Below, one piece after another: positions 54,273 to 64,000 of a stretch of 64,000 bases of DNA. The position numbers and the translations under genes are program-made. Positions within the stretch are counted from its first letter, which is position 1. Each line of letters opens with the position of its first letter. Under the pieces are notes generated by a model, which was given only the letters and a program-made list of their open reading frames with translations, ran no database searches and was not told the DNA's origin. Source of the DNA: Ascarosepion bandense (lineage: Eukaryota; Mollusca; Cephalopoda; Sepiida; Sepiidae); contig JBBBDQ010001457.1 of NCBI GenBank assembly GCA_037127315.1, positions 317,501-381,500 on the forward strand, written 5' to 3'.

Positions 54273-54569
54273 TTATACGATACGCATTTGTAAGTAATTA
54301 TCTAGAATGAATTCGCAGGCATATATGGCTTAATTTACATGGAAGAATAATTGAAGAAAAATCAGTGTTCATTTGTACGGATTAAGCATGCAGCAAAGCA
54401 AAATTTTCTATACTATTTAAATTGAGTTGCTGCAATTATCTTGGCATAAGACATCTCTAACTTTTTGTTAAATCAGATCCTCCCTTCAGTTCACCTTGTT
54501 TTTATAAAACAAAATACATCAAATAACATAAATGAACATGGTCCTTATAAATAGTTAATCCTAGTTTAG

Positions 54570-56185
54570 GTGACAAAAATATATGTTAAAGTACCGCAAA
54601 TACCCTACCAATTTGATTTGATTTGTTCTGGAGTATCCGCACCCGATTTCCCACCTAGAACTGAGGCTCAACTGAGTGACGTTCACATTACTGCCTCGCT
54701 AGTCTCTAACATAATTTCAAAGCTTGACCATCATAAGGAGAGCGGAGGTGACGGAACCTCAATCATTGTCCCGAAGAAATGTGCCACTGAACTCTCCTCT
54801 CTCCTCTCCAAACTTTACAATTATCGTCTCTCTGCTTCTTGCTTCCCTACCTGCTGGAAGTCCTCCTCTGTGGTTCCTGTATTTAAGAAAGCTGGAGAAC
54901 CCTCAGACCCCTTCAATTATCGCCCTATCAGCATCCTACCGATCTTTGGCAAAGTGCTCGATGCTATTATTAATGCTGAAATGGTTCAACATCTCACAGC
55001 CCATGGTCTCTTCTGCGATAAACAGTATGGTTTCCGCTCCACCAAGTCTACTGCTGATATGTTAATGACCATCACAGAATATATATACCAAACTCCCGAT
55101 AAGAACGACAAAGCTCCAGCTATTACACTAGATATCTCCAACTCTTTTGACAGTCTGGCATACTGGCCTTCTACGCAAGCTACAGGGCTATGATATAACT
55201 GGACGCTTGTTTGATTTAATCCAGTCTTCCCTTTCAAATCGTGTAATGAGGGTAGTACTGAATGGGCATGCTTCCAGATACTATCATTCAAACGCGGGTG
55301 TCCCTCAAGGCTCTATTCTAGGTCCTACGCTTTTTCTGATCTTCGTCAACGATCTCCCTGATGTAATCAGATCCCAAGTAGGCATTTATGCTGACGACAC
55401 AATTTACTCCCACCTCGATAAGAAATCTGCCGAGGCTGACAAAGCAAATTTAGCTGCTGAGCTTGAAAAAAACCTGCAATCTGTGGTGGACTGGGGTAAT
55501 AAATGGTTCGTAAATTTGAATGCTTCCAAAACGAAGCTGCTATCATTTAACTACCACAGACAGCCGATTCTACCCTCCATAAGAATGAATCAAGCTAGTC
55601 TCCCTGAAAGCAAAACACTGTGCCTCCTAGGTCTAAATCTATCAGCCGACCTCAAATGGAATGACTACATTGAATCCATAGCTAAATTTACTGTCGGAAG
55701 GTTGGTTCCCTTTGTAAGGCTAGGAGGTTTTTCTCGTCTAAAGCTATCTTACACATATATAAATCTACCATCCACCCGTGCATTGAATACTGCGGTTACA
55801 TCTGGTCGGGTACCCCTGCTATTCATCTCGGGCTTCTTGATAAAATCCAACAAAGAATCTGTAATGTAATTGATCCCGATCTGGTAGCTCAACTCCAGTC
55901 ACTTTCTCACCAACTTAATGTGTCTCTTCTACAAACACTTTCACGGCTTCTGCTCAGACGAGCTTAGCTCCCTGGTGTCTTCTCTGAATAAATTTACTCT
56001 AGTTACTAGATTAGCAACTAGGTGGCACCCTTTTACAGTGAAACCAATCAAATATAACCGCAATTTCTACTCCATCAGCTTCTTTGCTAGCACTTCCCGC
56101 CTATGGAATTCCCTTCCATTTACTTCCCTTAAAACTACAATCTCCAAGAATTCAAAAGTCAGTTGCCATCTCTTATCTTCTTGAT
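54570..56185 (+). pseudogene. Non-LTR retrotransposon reverse transcriptase, longest copy
   Basis: Frame 54570-55190 covers the fingers and early palm: SSVVPVFKKAGEPSDPFNYR, PISILPIFGKVLD, KQYGFRSTKSTADML, and motif A TLDISNSFDSL (catalytic D within LDIS). A frameshift near 55150 leads to frame 55147-55866: GLLRKLQGYDITGRLFDLIQ, GVPQGSILGPTLFLIFVNDL (motif B) and YADDTIYS (motif C; one residue lost against the 25.4-kb copy). Then LLGLNLSADLKWNDYIESIA; further shifts lead to FYKHFHGFCSDELSSL and RLWNSLP. No endonuclease domain is visible upstream, so it is 5' truncated. Jockey/I/CR1-like group. Confidence 0.9.
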
Positions 56186-56235
56186 TCGCATCCTTTCCCT
56201 GACAACCCTTATATCATGTTCTTCTTCCTTTCCCT

Positions 56236-58448
56236 CTCTACTCTCATGCATCCCTCTTCACACCTGTATTCTCATCCTGTTCTTACTCATTCTCTGATTG
56301 TCCTGTAGGAAAAAAATGTTATGACCCCTAATGACAGTGCAATGGAGATGTCTACAATGTGTCCTTTCCCTCTCTAGTCTCATGCATCCCTCTTCACACC
56401 TGTATTCTCGTCCTTTTCTTACTCATTCTCTGACTGTCCTGTAGGAAAAAATGTTATGACCCCTAATGTCAGTGCAATGGAGATGTCTACAATGTGTCCA
56501 CTCCACTCTACTCTCATGCATCCCTCTTCACACCTGTATTCTCGTCCTTTTCTTACTCATTCTCTGACTGTCCTGTAGGAAAAAAATGTTATGACCCCTA
56601 ATGACAGTGCAATGGAGATGTCTACAATGTGCCCTTTCCCTCTTTACTCTCATGCATCCCTCTTCACACCTGTATTCTCGTCCTTTTCTTACTCATTCTC
56701 TGACTGTCCTGTAGGAAAAAAATGTTATGACCCCTAATGACAGTGCAATGGAGATGTCTACAATGTGTCCTTTCCCTCTCTACTCTCATGCATCCCTCTT
56801 CACACCTGTATTCTCGTCCTTTTCTTACTCATTCTCTGACTGTCCTGTAGGAAAAAAATGTTATGACCCCTAATGACAGTGCAATGGAGATGTCTACAAT
56901 GTGTCCATTCCACTCTACTCTCATGCATCCCTCTTCACCCCTGTATTCTCGTCCTTTTCTTACTCATTCTCTGACTCTCCTGTAGGAAAAAAATGTTATG
57001 ACCCCTAATGTCAGTGCAATGGAGATGTCTACAATGTGTCCATTCCACTCTACTCTCACGCATCCCTCTTCATACCTGTATTCTCGTCCTTTTCTTACTC
57101 ATTCTCTGACTGTCCTGTACGAAAAAAATGTTATGACCCCTAATGACAGTGCAATGGAGATGTCTACAATGTGTCCTTTCCCTCTCTACTCTCATGCATC
57201 CCTCTTCACACCTGTATTCTCGTCCTTTTCTTACTCATTCTCTGACTGTCCTGTACGAAAAAAATGTTATGACCCCTAATGACAGTGCAATGGAGATGTC
57301 TACAATGTGTCCATTCCCTCTCTACTCTCATGCATCCCTCTTCACACCTGTATTCTCGTCCTTTTCTTACTCATTCTCTGACTCTCCTGTAGGAAAAAAA
57401 TGTTATGACCCCTAATGTCAGTGCAATGGAGATGTCTACAATGTGTCCATTCCACTCTACTCTCATGCATCCCTCTTCACACCTGTATTCTCGTCCTTTT
57501 CTTACTCATTCTCTGACTGTCCTGTACGAAAAAAATGTTATGACCCCTAATGACAGTGCAATGGAGATGTCTACAATGTGTCCTTTCCCTCTCTACTCTC
57601 ATGCATCCCTCTTCACACCTGTATTCTCGTCCTTTTCTTACTCATTCTCTGACTGTCCTGTAGGAAAAAAATGTTATGACCCCTAATGACAGTGCAATGG
57701 AGATGTCTACAATGTGTCCTTTCCCTCTCTACTCTCATGCATCCCTCTTCACACCTGTATTCTCGTCCTTTTCTTACTCATTCTCTGACTGTCCTGTAGG
57801 AAAAAAATGTTATGACCCCTAATGACAGTGCAATGGAGATGTCTACAATGTGTCCTTTCCCTCTCTACTCTCATGCATCCCTCTTCATACCTGTATTCTC
57901 GTCCTTTTCTTACTCATTCTCTGACTGTCCTGTACGAAAAAAATGTTATGACCCCTAATGACAGTGCAATGGAGATGTCTACAATGTGTCCATTCCCTCT
58001 CTACTCTCATGCATCCCTCTTCACACCTGTATTCTCGTCCTTTTCTTACTCATTCTCTGACTGTCCTGTAGGAAAAAAATGTTATGACCCCTAATGACAG
58101 TGCAATGGAGATGTCTACAATGTGTCCTTTCCCTCTCTACTCTCATGCATCCCTCTTCACACCTGTATTCTCGTCCTTTTCTTACTCATTCTCTGATTGT
58201 CCTGTACGAAAAAAATGTTATGACCCCTAATGACAGTGCAATGGAGATGTCTACAATGTGTCCTTTCCCTCTCTACTCTCATGCATCCCTCTTCACACCT
58301 GTATTCTCGTCCTTTTCTTACTCATTCTCTGACTGTCCTGTAGGAAAAAAATGTTATGACCCCTAATGACAGTGCAATGGAGATGTCTATAATGTGTCCA
58401 TTCCCTCTCTACTCTCATGCATCCCTCTTCACACCTGTATTCTCATCC
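56236..58448 (+). repeat. 135/136-bp tandem array, about 16 periods
   Basis: ATGTTATGACCCCTAATG begins a unit at 56316, 56451, 56586, 56722, 56858, 56993, 57128, 57264, 57400, 57535, 57671, 57807, 57943, 58079, 58215 and 58351. Two variants alternate irregularly: CCTTTCCCTCTCTAC (136 bp) and CCATTCCACTCTAC (135 bp). The 90-93-codon ORFs that repeat here are side effects of the array (two units are 272 bp). Confidence 0.96.
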
Positions 58449-58746
58449 TTCGTAACTTGTTCCTCTTTCTCATCTCACCTCTTCTGTAACTCTCTACGCA
58501 CCAGTGGCAGTTCTGCATTGCTTGGGGTGAAATGTTAAAAAAACAACAACATGATATAGCACTAATAAAATGTTGATTACTTCTTAAATTAACCGGATAC
58601 TTTTAATATATAAACTTTAATTTGTTGTAAGTCGAATCATTGATATCATGGTAATGCTGAGATTAGCTATTTTCATGCAGAAAGCATTTGGCGTCCATTG
58701 AGTGATCAGTTGGGTGGGTCAGTTGAAAATAGTTTATAATTTTTAA

Positions 58747-58835
58747 CAAAATAAATGTTCAACAAAATAAATTTTCAGCAAAATAAATTTTCAGCAAAAT
58801 AAATTTTCAGCAAAATAAATTTTCAGCAAAATAAA
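58747..58835 (+). repeat. 18-bp tandem repeat
   Basis: About five units of CAAAATAAATTTTCAGCA (first unit variant TGTTCAA). Confidence 0.93.
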
Positions 58836-59454
58836 CTTCTTATGTTCACTAACTTTTATTGTTCTTTCTATTATTGATGGGAGTTTTCTTGCTAACGTTT
58901 TCCTTTAGGCCGTGTACGATGACAACGTGTTGATTATATCATTATTTTCCCTTCTAGTTACATCTGTGATATTATTGTTGACCAAGGGTTGGGGTTTATG
59001 TATAGCTTATATCTATCATTTCTGTGGTTACATGTGACATCTGGGAAATATATTTCTATCAGTTTGTTTTAATGTCGATGCCAAGTCCTATATTTTTTTA
59101 AGATTTGTATAATTATTTTTCTGTATTTATTTGTTGTTGTTGCTGCTGTTGTTATTGTTGCTTTAAAGTTTCTTAAGATTATGAGTCCATCGTCCCCTAT
59201 GATTTTGGGGGATTATTTTGGTCAGTTCATGTAGTCTATGTATGGCTACCAGCTCGCAGGGTGCTCCGTCAAAACTCTCTCATTCAAACATTCTTTCTGT
59301 AACTTTCTTTAACCAAGTGACATCGTTCTTGAACAACAGTGATTCTTAGCAATATTTTATGAATTTTAGTTAGTCTGTAATTATTTTTATGTATTCCTGC
59401 GCTAAGAAAATGGCTCTATGTATTATGGATTCAGTTAATGAATATGGTCTGGTT
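58836..59454. other. Spacer, no gene recognised
   Basis: AT-rich; a TTG/CTG trinucleotide stretch at about 59130-59160. Confidence 0.4.
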
Positions 59455-59525
59455 TGTTAGGGTTTATGGCATATCAACCACTATAGGTTATTTAATGCCA
59501 AATCCAGTTGATATCAAATATATAT
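59455..59525 (-). mobile_element. Tail fragment of the TTGATATGCC SINE-like repeat
   Basis: GGCATATCAACCACTATAGG and TTATTTAATGCC match the 3' part of 22034-22551 in inverse orientation. Confidence 0.6.
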
Positions 59526-59744
59526 AATTTGTAAACATAATTTAAGGATACCGTCCTTAAACCACAGCTCATTTACTTACTCGAGTAAATGGTTTCAAAT
59601 GTTTCTATCTGACATGAGTTAGTTTATTTAATATAAATAATTAATTCATTTCCATAGACAACTAATGTAATTATTTCTCACTACTAGACTTACTTGTAAT
59701 GATTAAAGACCCAACGTAATACTATTCAACAGTAGGTTGATTGG

Positions 59745-60186
59745 ATTTTTATGGCATATCAACCTTGATCGGTTGAGTTTGAGCTTTGTTTAACGGTATA
59801 TCAACCTCTATGGGTTATTTAATGCCAAAAAGGTAGAGTTTTAAAATATCTTTTAATATTCATTAACAGTGAGAAGGTTGATTTTGTTGAAATTTTTTTT
59901 TTTTCTTCAAAAGTTTTTATGGGAACAATCTTTCTCCTTCAAAAATGTATTGTTGGTAATATTTTTAATTCAAAAATGTGTATTTTTCTATAAAAGTCTA
60001 TTTCTATACTTTCATAGAATTTTGACGTCAGTTTGAAGGTCAAACAATTTTCCCATAGCTGAGACCCTAACAGGTGCTACCACTCCGGGTCTGGGTGGAC
60101 CTGGGAACAACAGCAATTAAGAGGGGGTTCCATGCTCCTCACAACCTCCAAATCAGAGGCCTTGCTGCTGGATGCAGTTAATGAAT
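59745..60186 (-). mobile_element. SINE-like repeat, inverse copy of 22.0-22.55 kb
   Basis: AACGGTATATCAACCTCTAT, TTATTTAATGCCAAAAAGG, repeated TTCAAAAATGT, ACCCTAACAGGTGCTACCAC, GGGAACAACAGCAATTAAG and GCCTTGCTGCTGGATGCAG run in the reverse order of the copy at 22 kb. A second tail-like GGCATATCAACC lies at 59751-59762. Confidence 0.7.
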
Positions 60187-60251
60187 AGAAGAATTTTTTT
60201 TATGTCTAGTTTGATAAATTCACAGTTTTGTTTGCATTTCTTTTTTAGGTT

Positions 60252-60838
60252 CAGTCAGTCAGTTAAGTGATACATGCTTAGACCATCATGTCTTGAAAGA
60301 GACATGGCTGACTGGGCAGAAGATTATACCGCAGTAGGTTGCCATTGCTTTCTGCGGTAACTGGTTGCCGACCAAGGCTATAGAACCCAATCTCTCCTGT
60401 TATTTGACTCATAGCTAGAGGGAGAAGGGATGTATTATATTATTACGTAGTAATTAGTGGGGGATCAGTTTATTACTTCATAAAATAGAAAACTTGTCCC
60501 CCACTTTATGACCAGTAGAAGCCTTAATCATGATTCCAACTATTATATTCAGTCAGTCAGTTAAGTGCCATACGTGATACACGCTTGGACCATCATGTCT
60601 TGAAAGAGACATGACTGAGTGGACAAAAGATTATCCCGCCATTACTTTCTGTGATAGACTGGTTGCCAGCCAACCCAATCTGTCCTGTTATTTAACCCAT
60701 AACTGGAGGGAATAGACGGATTAATACCTTTCTTAAGGGTATATACGCGTAAGTGAATTCAAAGAATTTAACTGGAATTCGAACTCAGCTCCCCGATTTC
60801 TCGTTCTTAGCCGATATCCACTGCGCCACAACGCACCT
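60252..60838 (-). mobile_element. tRNA-derived SINE dimer, complete
   Basis: Tail, body, linker with GGGGGATCAGTTTATTA / AAAACTTGTCCCCC hairpin (one arm decayed), tail, body (missing the AGGTTGCC part), and full head ending CACTGCGCCACAACGCAC. Confidence 0.88.
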
Positions 60839-62449
60839 TTTTCTAGATTACAGAAACAAATTATTAGTTAATGATAGACAAATAAATAAAATATCAAAGA
60901 GACCCTGATTGTGAATTCTATTCTTTCGACCTATCACAAAAAATATAAGCCTTAAACTTATGAACAGTCCATTAAAGACCTATATAGTTTGTAACAACAA
61001 ATCGTACACAATAGCCGTCATGAAAATATAGCGGGTATCTCTTATTCCTTTTCTAGTTGTAGTAGGATTCCGTAGCAGGCTAACGGAATTTGGCCTTGTG
61101 GGAAGATAGCCCACTATAATTCATAAAATGATTATAAATTCAAGAAAGGCAATTAGAGTATATAATATCATTTATAGATATACATAGCAATTATGTTTTA
61201 CAATTAAAACAATACTTGAAATAAAAGTCCAACGGAGGTAAAAGAGTTCATGACAATTAATAATGAGCTGAAAGAGATAAAAGAATGTTCATTTAGGAGT
61301 TGCCGTTTCTAAGGTCAGTAGGTCAGCAAGTTGGTATGTGGAATGTCTTTGAAAAGGTCGGTTAGTACTTTTGAAACCAGGGAAAGGAAAGAGGTCAGAA
61401 TAGTAGCCGCTCGACTTAGGCCAATGGGATTAGTTACACTCTTCTCCTCTGGCCTGTGCCTGTCTGTCCGAAGAAGCTTTGGCTCCGCTTTTTATATCTG
61501 CTTTTTGGATCAAAACGCAGGTCGTTTCGAATTTCATCCATGTATTTGATTCTGGGCTTCCCATTGGCTGATAAATAAAATTCGCGAAGGCTCGCGAAAT
61601 GGTAATTTGATATTTGATTAATTTTTATTTTTCAACCGGAACATCTGCGCGAATTCACTTGCGCAGAGGTGATTTTTATTCATTAGCTTTCTGGCCGGCA
61701 TAGAGCCAACATCCGGTTTAGCTCGTTCGGTATCACTACAAAAATACAATAAACAGGAAATAAGAGTGTAACATAATTTTGACATTTTGTCTTTAGTTAA
61801 TCAGTGTTATTTCTTAAATTGCTTTTGTCTAGAAAGCAAACGCGATGACTATTATTCCCTGTAAACCTTTAAACTGGACATCGCTGTTTTGAAACTAACC
61901 TATTTTCCATTACATTCTAGACAAATTCAACGCTGTGTTTCTAAAAAAAGAATTTTCTTGAACTTTCTAAAGGCTTTAAGAACTTTTGAGAAGTTTCTAA
62001 AAGTTCAAAGAATTTCTATAACGTTCTGGTTATATAAATGGCAGTATAAATAATGGAAATAAAAGCTCAACTTGTTAGTTTATTTCTGTTCAAGTGCAGA
62101 CGAGTAGTTGTTGACTGATGCATTTGTCAAGCAGTTAAAAACATCCGCCAGATGGATTTTGCTAAGCACGTAACGAATTTATCAAGAAAAGGCGAAAAGG
62201 TAAACCATGGCAACATCTGATAAAATGTGTGATATCTATAAAGGTATATTTCAGTATGTCTGTCGGAGATCAAGACAAATTCTGAGCATTTCATTTCACC
62301 TACGAATTCTACAAAAATTTTAAGGTAAGATGAAATGTTTTACTTGTTTGGATAATGGAAATTTTTAAATGCAAAAGTTTTCGTGTTTCGTTTAATTTAA
62401 ATATATTTTCGTTTTCTTTTTCTTTCTTTAACCGGTGTTGTTGAAAATA
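60839..62449. other. Apparently single-copy region
   Basis: No repeat of this window recurs here. GC-richer parts with CpG (61540-61730: ATTCGCGAAGGCTCGCGAA, TCTGCGCGAATTCACTTGCG with inverted TTGCGCAGA) could be regulatory, but no exon is recognised. The 72-codon frame at 61331-61546 has no known domain. Confidence 0.4.
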
Positions 62450-63149
62450 TCTAAACTTATTTATAAATGTAACTTTATCTGTGTGTGTGTGTGGGGGGGG
62501 GGTCCGTTACCTATAGACTCCAAAACGGCTGAACCGATTTTCTTGGAAATTTACACAGTTGTACGTTAAGCGTCTGCAAGTGTTCTTAGCTAGGTTTTGT
62601 GTCAAGGTACCCCTGATAAATATCGAAAATCGATCATCGAAAAAATCGGGTTATAGAAGGAGTGGTCCGATTTTAATCAAATTTGATACACTCATAGACA
62701 AAGACATAAGAAACGATATTCAGAAGTTTCAAGGTTGCAGTTCTTACAATAGTGCAGAAAATTGATAATATATATAAGGCAAGATGTTTGTGTGTGTGTT
62801 TATCTGCCTGTATGTCTGTATTTTTTCAGCCCTTTTATTTTAGCTTTTGCTTCGGGTTTGGCTCTAAGTAAGTATAATTGTAGTTCTTAGTCTCAGCCAT
62901 GATACCATTTTCTCAGAGGACTTATTTAGCCTTCAAAATTCAGTTTACAACGAAAAAAAACTTATTTGAGGAAATCAAAATTTGACTTACATCCATTCAT
63001 TTTTCTTTCAGTCTACGGTTTCGCTTTAACTGGAAACAACTATTGCTTTTTAGTCTTTCGTGCCAAAGTGCAAAGAGTCTGAGCTCCAGGACCATGGATT
63101 TATTTTAAAGCTTTCATTACACCCCAGCAACGTCGGCCTATAGTGCTAG
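62450..63149 (+). mobile_element. Non-autonomous Helitron-like element, copy G
   Basis: TCTAAACTTATTTATAAAT start, short GT run followed by G8 (62489-62500), core CCGTTACCTATAGACTCC, long-subfamily interior, 3' end CTATAGTGCTAG (hairpin decayed: CCCCAGCAACGTCGG). A^T target. Confidence 0.9.
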
Positions 63150-63421
63150 TATATGATAAATATGTTTCAGCAACTGCACATTTGTGTCCATAGTAGTATG
63201 GAGGGTTTTTTTTATACTGGGTCCCTAGGAAGAGCCACAAAAGTACGGGATATTAGGGACGTTCAGTATTCAAGATATTGTATTTTTTGTGTTAATTGGA
63301 ATCTAAAAAGATAATTATACATATCCAGTGCTCGATCTTTAAAAATTCTAAAAATCAAAAATGTAATCTTTTAGAATTTTTCAATAACACTGGAATTTTT
63401 AAGGAGCCTACTAACCACTCG
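63150..63421. other. Spacer
   Basis: No feature recognised. Confidence 0.4.
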
Positions 63422-63736
63422 GATATACGTTGTGGTGCAGTCGATATCGACTCGGAATGACTAACCGGGGTGCCGAGTTCGAATTCCAGTTGAATTCCTT
63501 GCATTCACTTACGCACAAATACCTTTGGGGAATGTATTAATCCGTCTCTTACCTTCAATTATAGGTTAAATAATAGGACGGATTGGGTTCTATAGCCTTG
63601 GCTGGAAACCAGTCTACCGCAGAAAGTACTGGCAACCTACTGCGGTATAATCTTCTGCCCAGTCAGTCATGTCTCTTTCGAGACATGATCGCCCAAAGCG
63701 TGTATCACGTATGGCACTTAACTGACTGACTGACCA
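63422..63736 (+). mobile_element. tRNA-derived SINE, full-length monomer
   Basis: TACGTTGTGGTGCAGTCG head, GAGTTCGAATTCCAG, body, CATGTCTC..GAGACATG hairpin, tail CACTTAACTGACTGACTGAC. The 63614-63835 minus-strand ORF is its shadow. Confidence 0.92.
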
Positions 63737-63737
63737 C

Positions 63738-64000
63738 TCAAGCAATTGCTTCTTCTGCATAGTGGAACCTTCCAAACGTCGAGCTGGCAAAAATGCGCAT
63801 TTTTCCTGACCTTGTATCATCCATCGACCTAATGCCACACTGCCCTGAACTCCCTGTACCCTCTATTCCACAGACAGATAAGCATACTTCAAAAGAAAAT
63901 ACTAATTCAGAAGTGGTTGATGGCAATGATCCTGATTACAGACGCACAACTGGGGAGAGAATTCCATACTACTCCAATCAAAAGGATCTCAAAGACCTGA
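63738..64000 (+). pseudogene. Partial unrecognised coding region, frameshifted, runs off the window
   Basis: NCFFCIVEPSKRRAGKNAHF in one frame (from 63744) continues in another as PDLVSSIDLMPHCPELPVPS, DYRRTTGERIPYYSNQ and KDLKDL, open to the window end. From memory this resembles the start of a multicopy uncharacterised protein family of invertebrates (CYFC..., PHCEELPVP..., DLNDLVRDL). One frameshift at the TTTTT run near 63800; if that is a sequencing error the frame would be intact. A SINE sits directly upstream. Confidence 0.5.

Larger units (their letters stand above)
54570..58545 (+). mobile_element. LINE copy with VNTR-expanded 3' UTR
   Basis: The RT pseudogene is followed by a C/T-rich 3' UTR that has expanded into a 135/136-bp array (56316-58448). 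It then returns to the family's end: TGTAACTCTCTACGCACCAG, TGGCAGTTCTGCATTGCTTG, GGGTGAAATGTT and a short A tail. The array is thus internal to the element. Confidence 0.88.

Noticed and set aside
56998..58538. Repeated ~90-codon ORFs with nearly the same peptide
   Set aside because: They follow the 135/136-bp array (two units are 272 bp); reading frames are a by-product of the repeat, and the array lies in a LINE 3' UTR.

Overview
This is a eukaryotic, animal-type, AT-rich intergenic or intronic window built almost entirely from transposable-element copies, microsatellites and minisatellites. I found no intact host gene. The repeat mix is a tRNA-headed SINE with a CTGA tail, non-LTR elements of at least three families, short Helitron-like elements with subterminal CA/GT runs, mariner and Tc1 relics, and a Ty3/gypsy gag relic. 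It suggests a lophotrochozoan, most likely a mollusc and perhaps a cephalopod; that is inference from repeat style, not a database result.

Layout. 0-8 kb: RTE-like LINE tail, a TTAA-flanked MITE, a head-to-head inverted repeat, a full-length dead mariner, a Helitron, a candidate solo LTR, then two inverted-repeat elements (6.7-7.35 and 7.48-7.65 kb) whose arms fold like type I hammerhead ribozymes. 8-16 kb: a dead mariner whose left end is an 8-fold 49-bp tandem array, SINE dimers, a LINE fragment, a Tc1 relic, a 121-bp 5S rRNA-like sequence, and a Helitron inserted in a LINE. 16-31 kb: inverted repeats and microsatellites, RTE-like and other LINE pieces, a 1.1-kb reverse-transcriptase fragment, and a Ty3/gypsy gag-protease relic. 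31-42 kb: a Helitron nested inside a SINE, a third hammerhead-type inverted repeat, a GAT/ATC minisatellite, and a LINE 3' end with an expanded VNTR. 42-54 kb: SINE clusters, a 1.1-kb duplication (42.1 and 48.0 kb), and more Helitrons and LINE pieces. 54-64 kb: the longest LINE copy, with a 16-period 135/136-bp array in its 3' UTR, then SINEs, a Helitron, and a partial broken coding region running off the window end.

The elements parasitise one another. Two Helitron copies interrupt repeats whose uninterrupted form is present elsewhere in the window, which fixes the Helitron ends exactly (A^T target, TC...CTAG termini, no target duplication). LINE 3' tails recur in two subfamilies, both of which carry tandem expansions. 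The strongest candidate for something little described is the group of palindromic, outward-facing inverted repeats, several carrying hammerhead-like cores.
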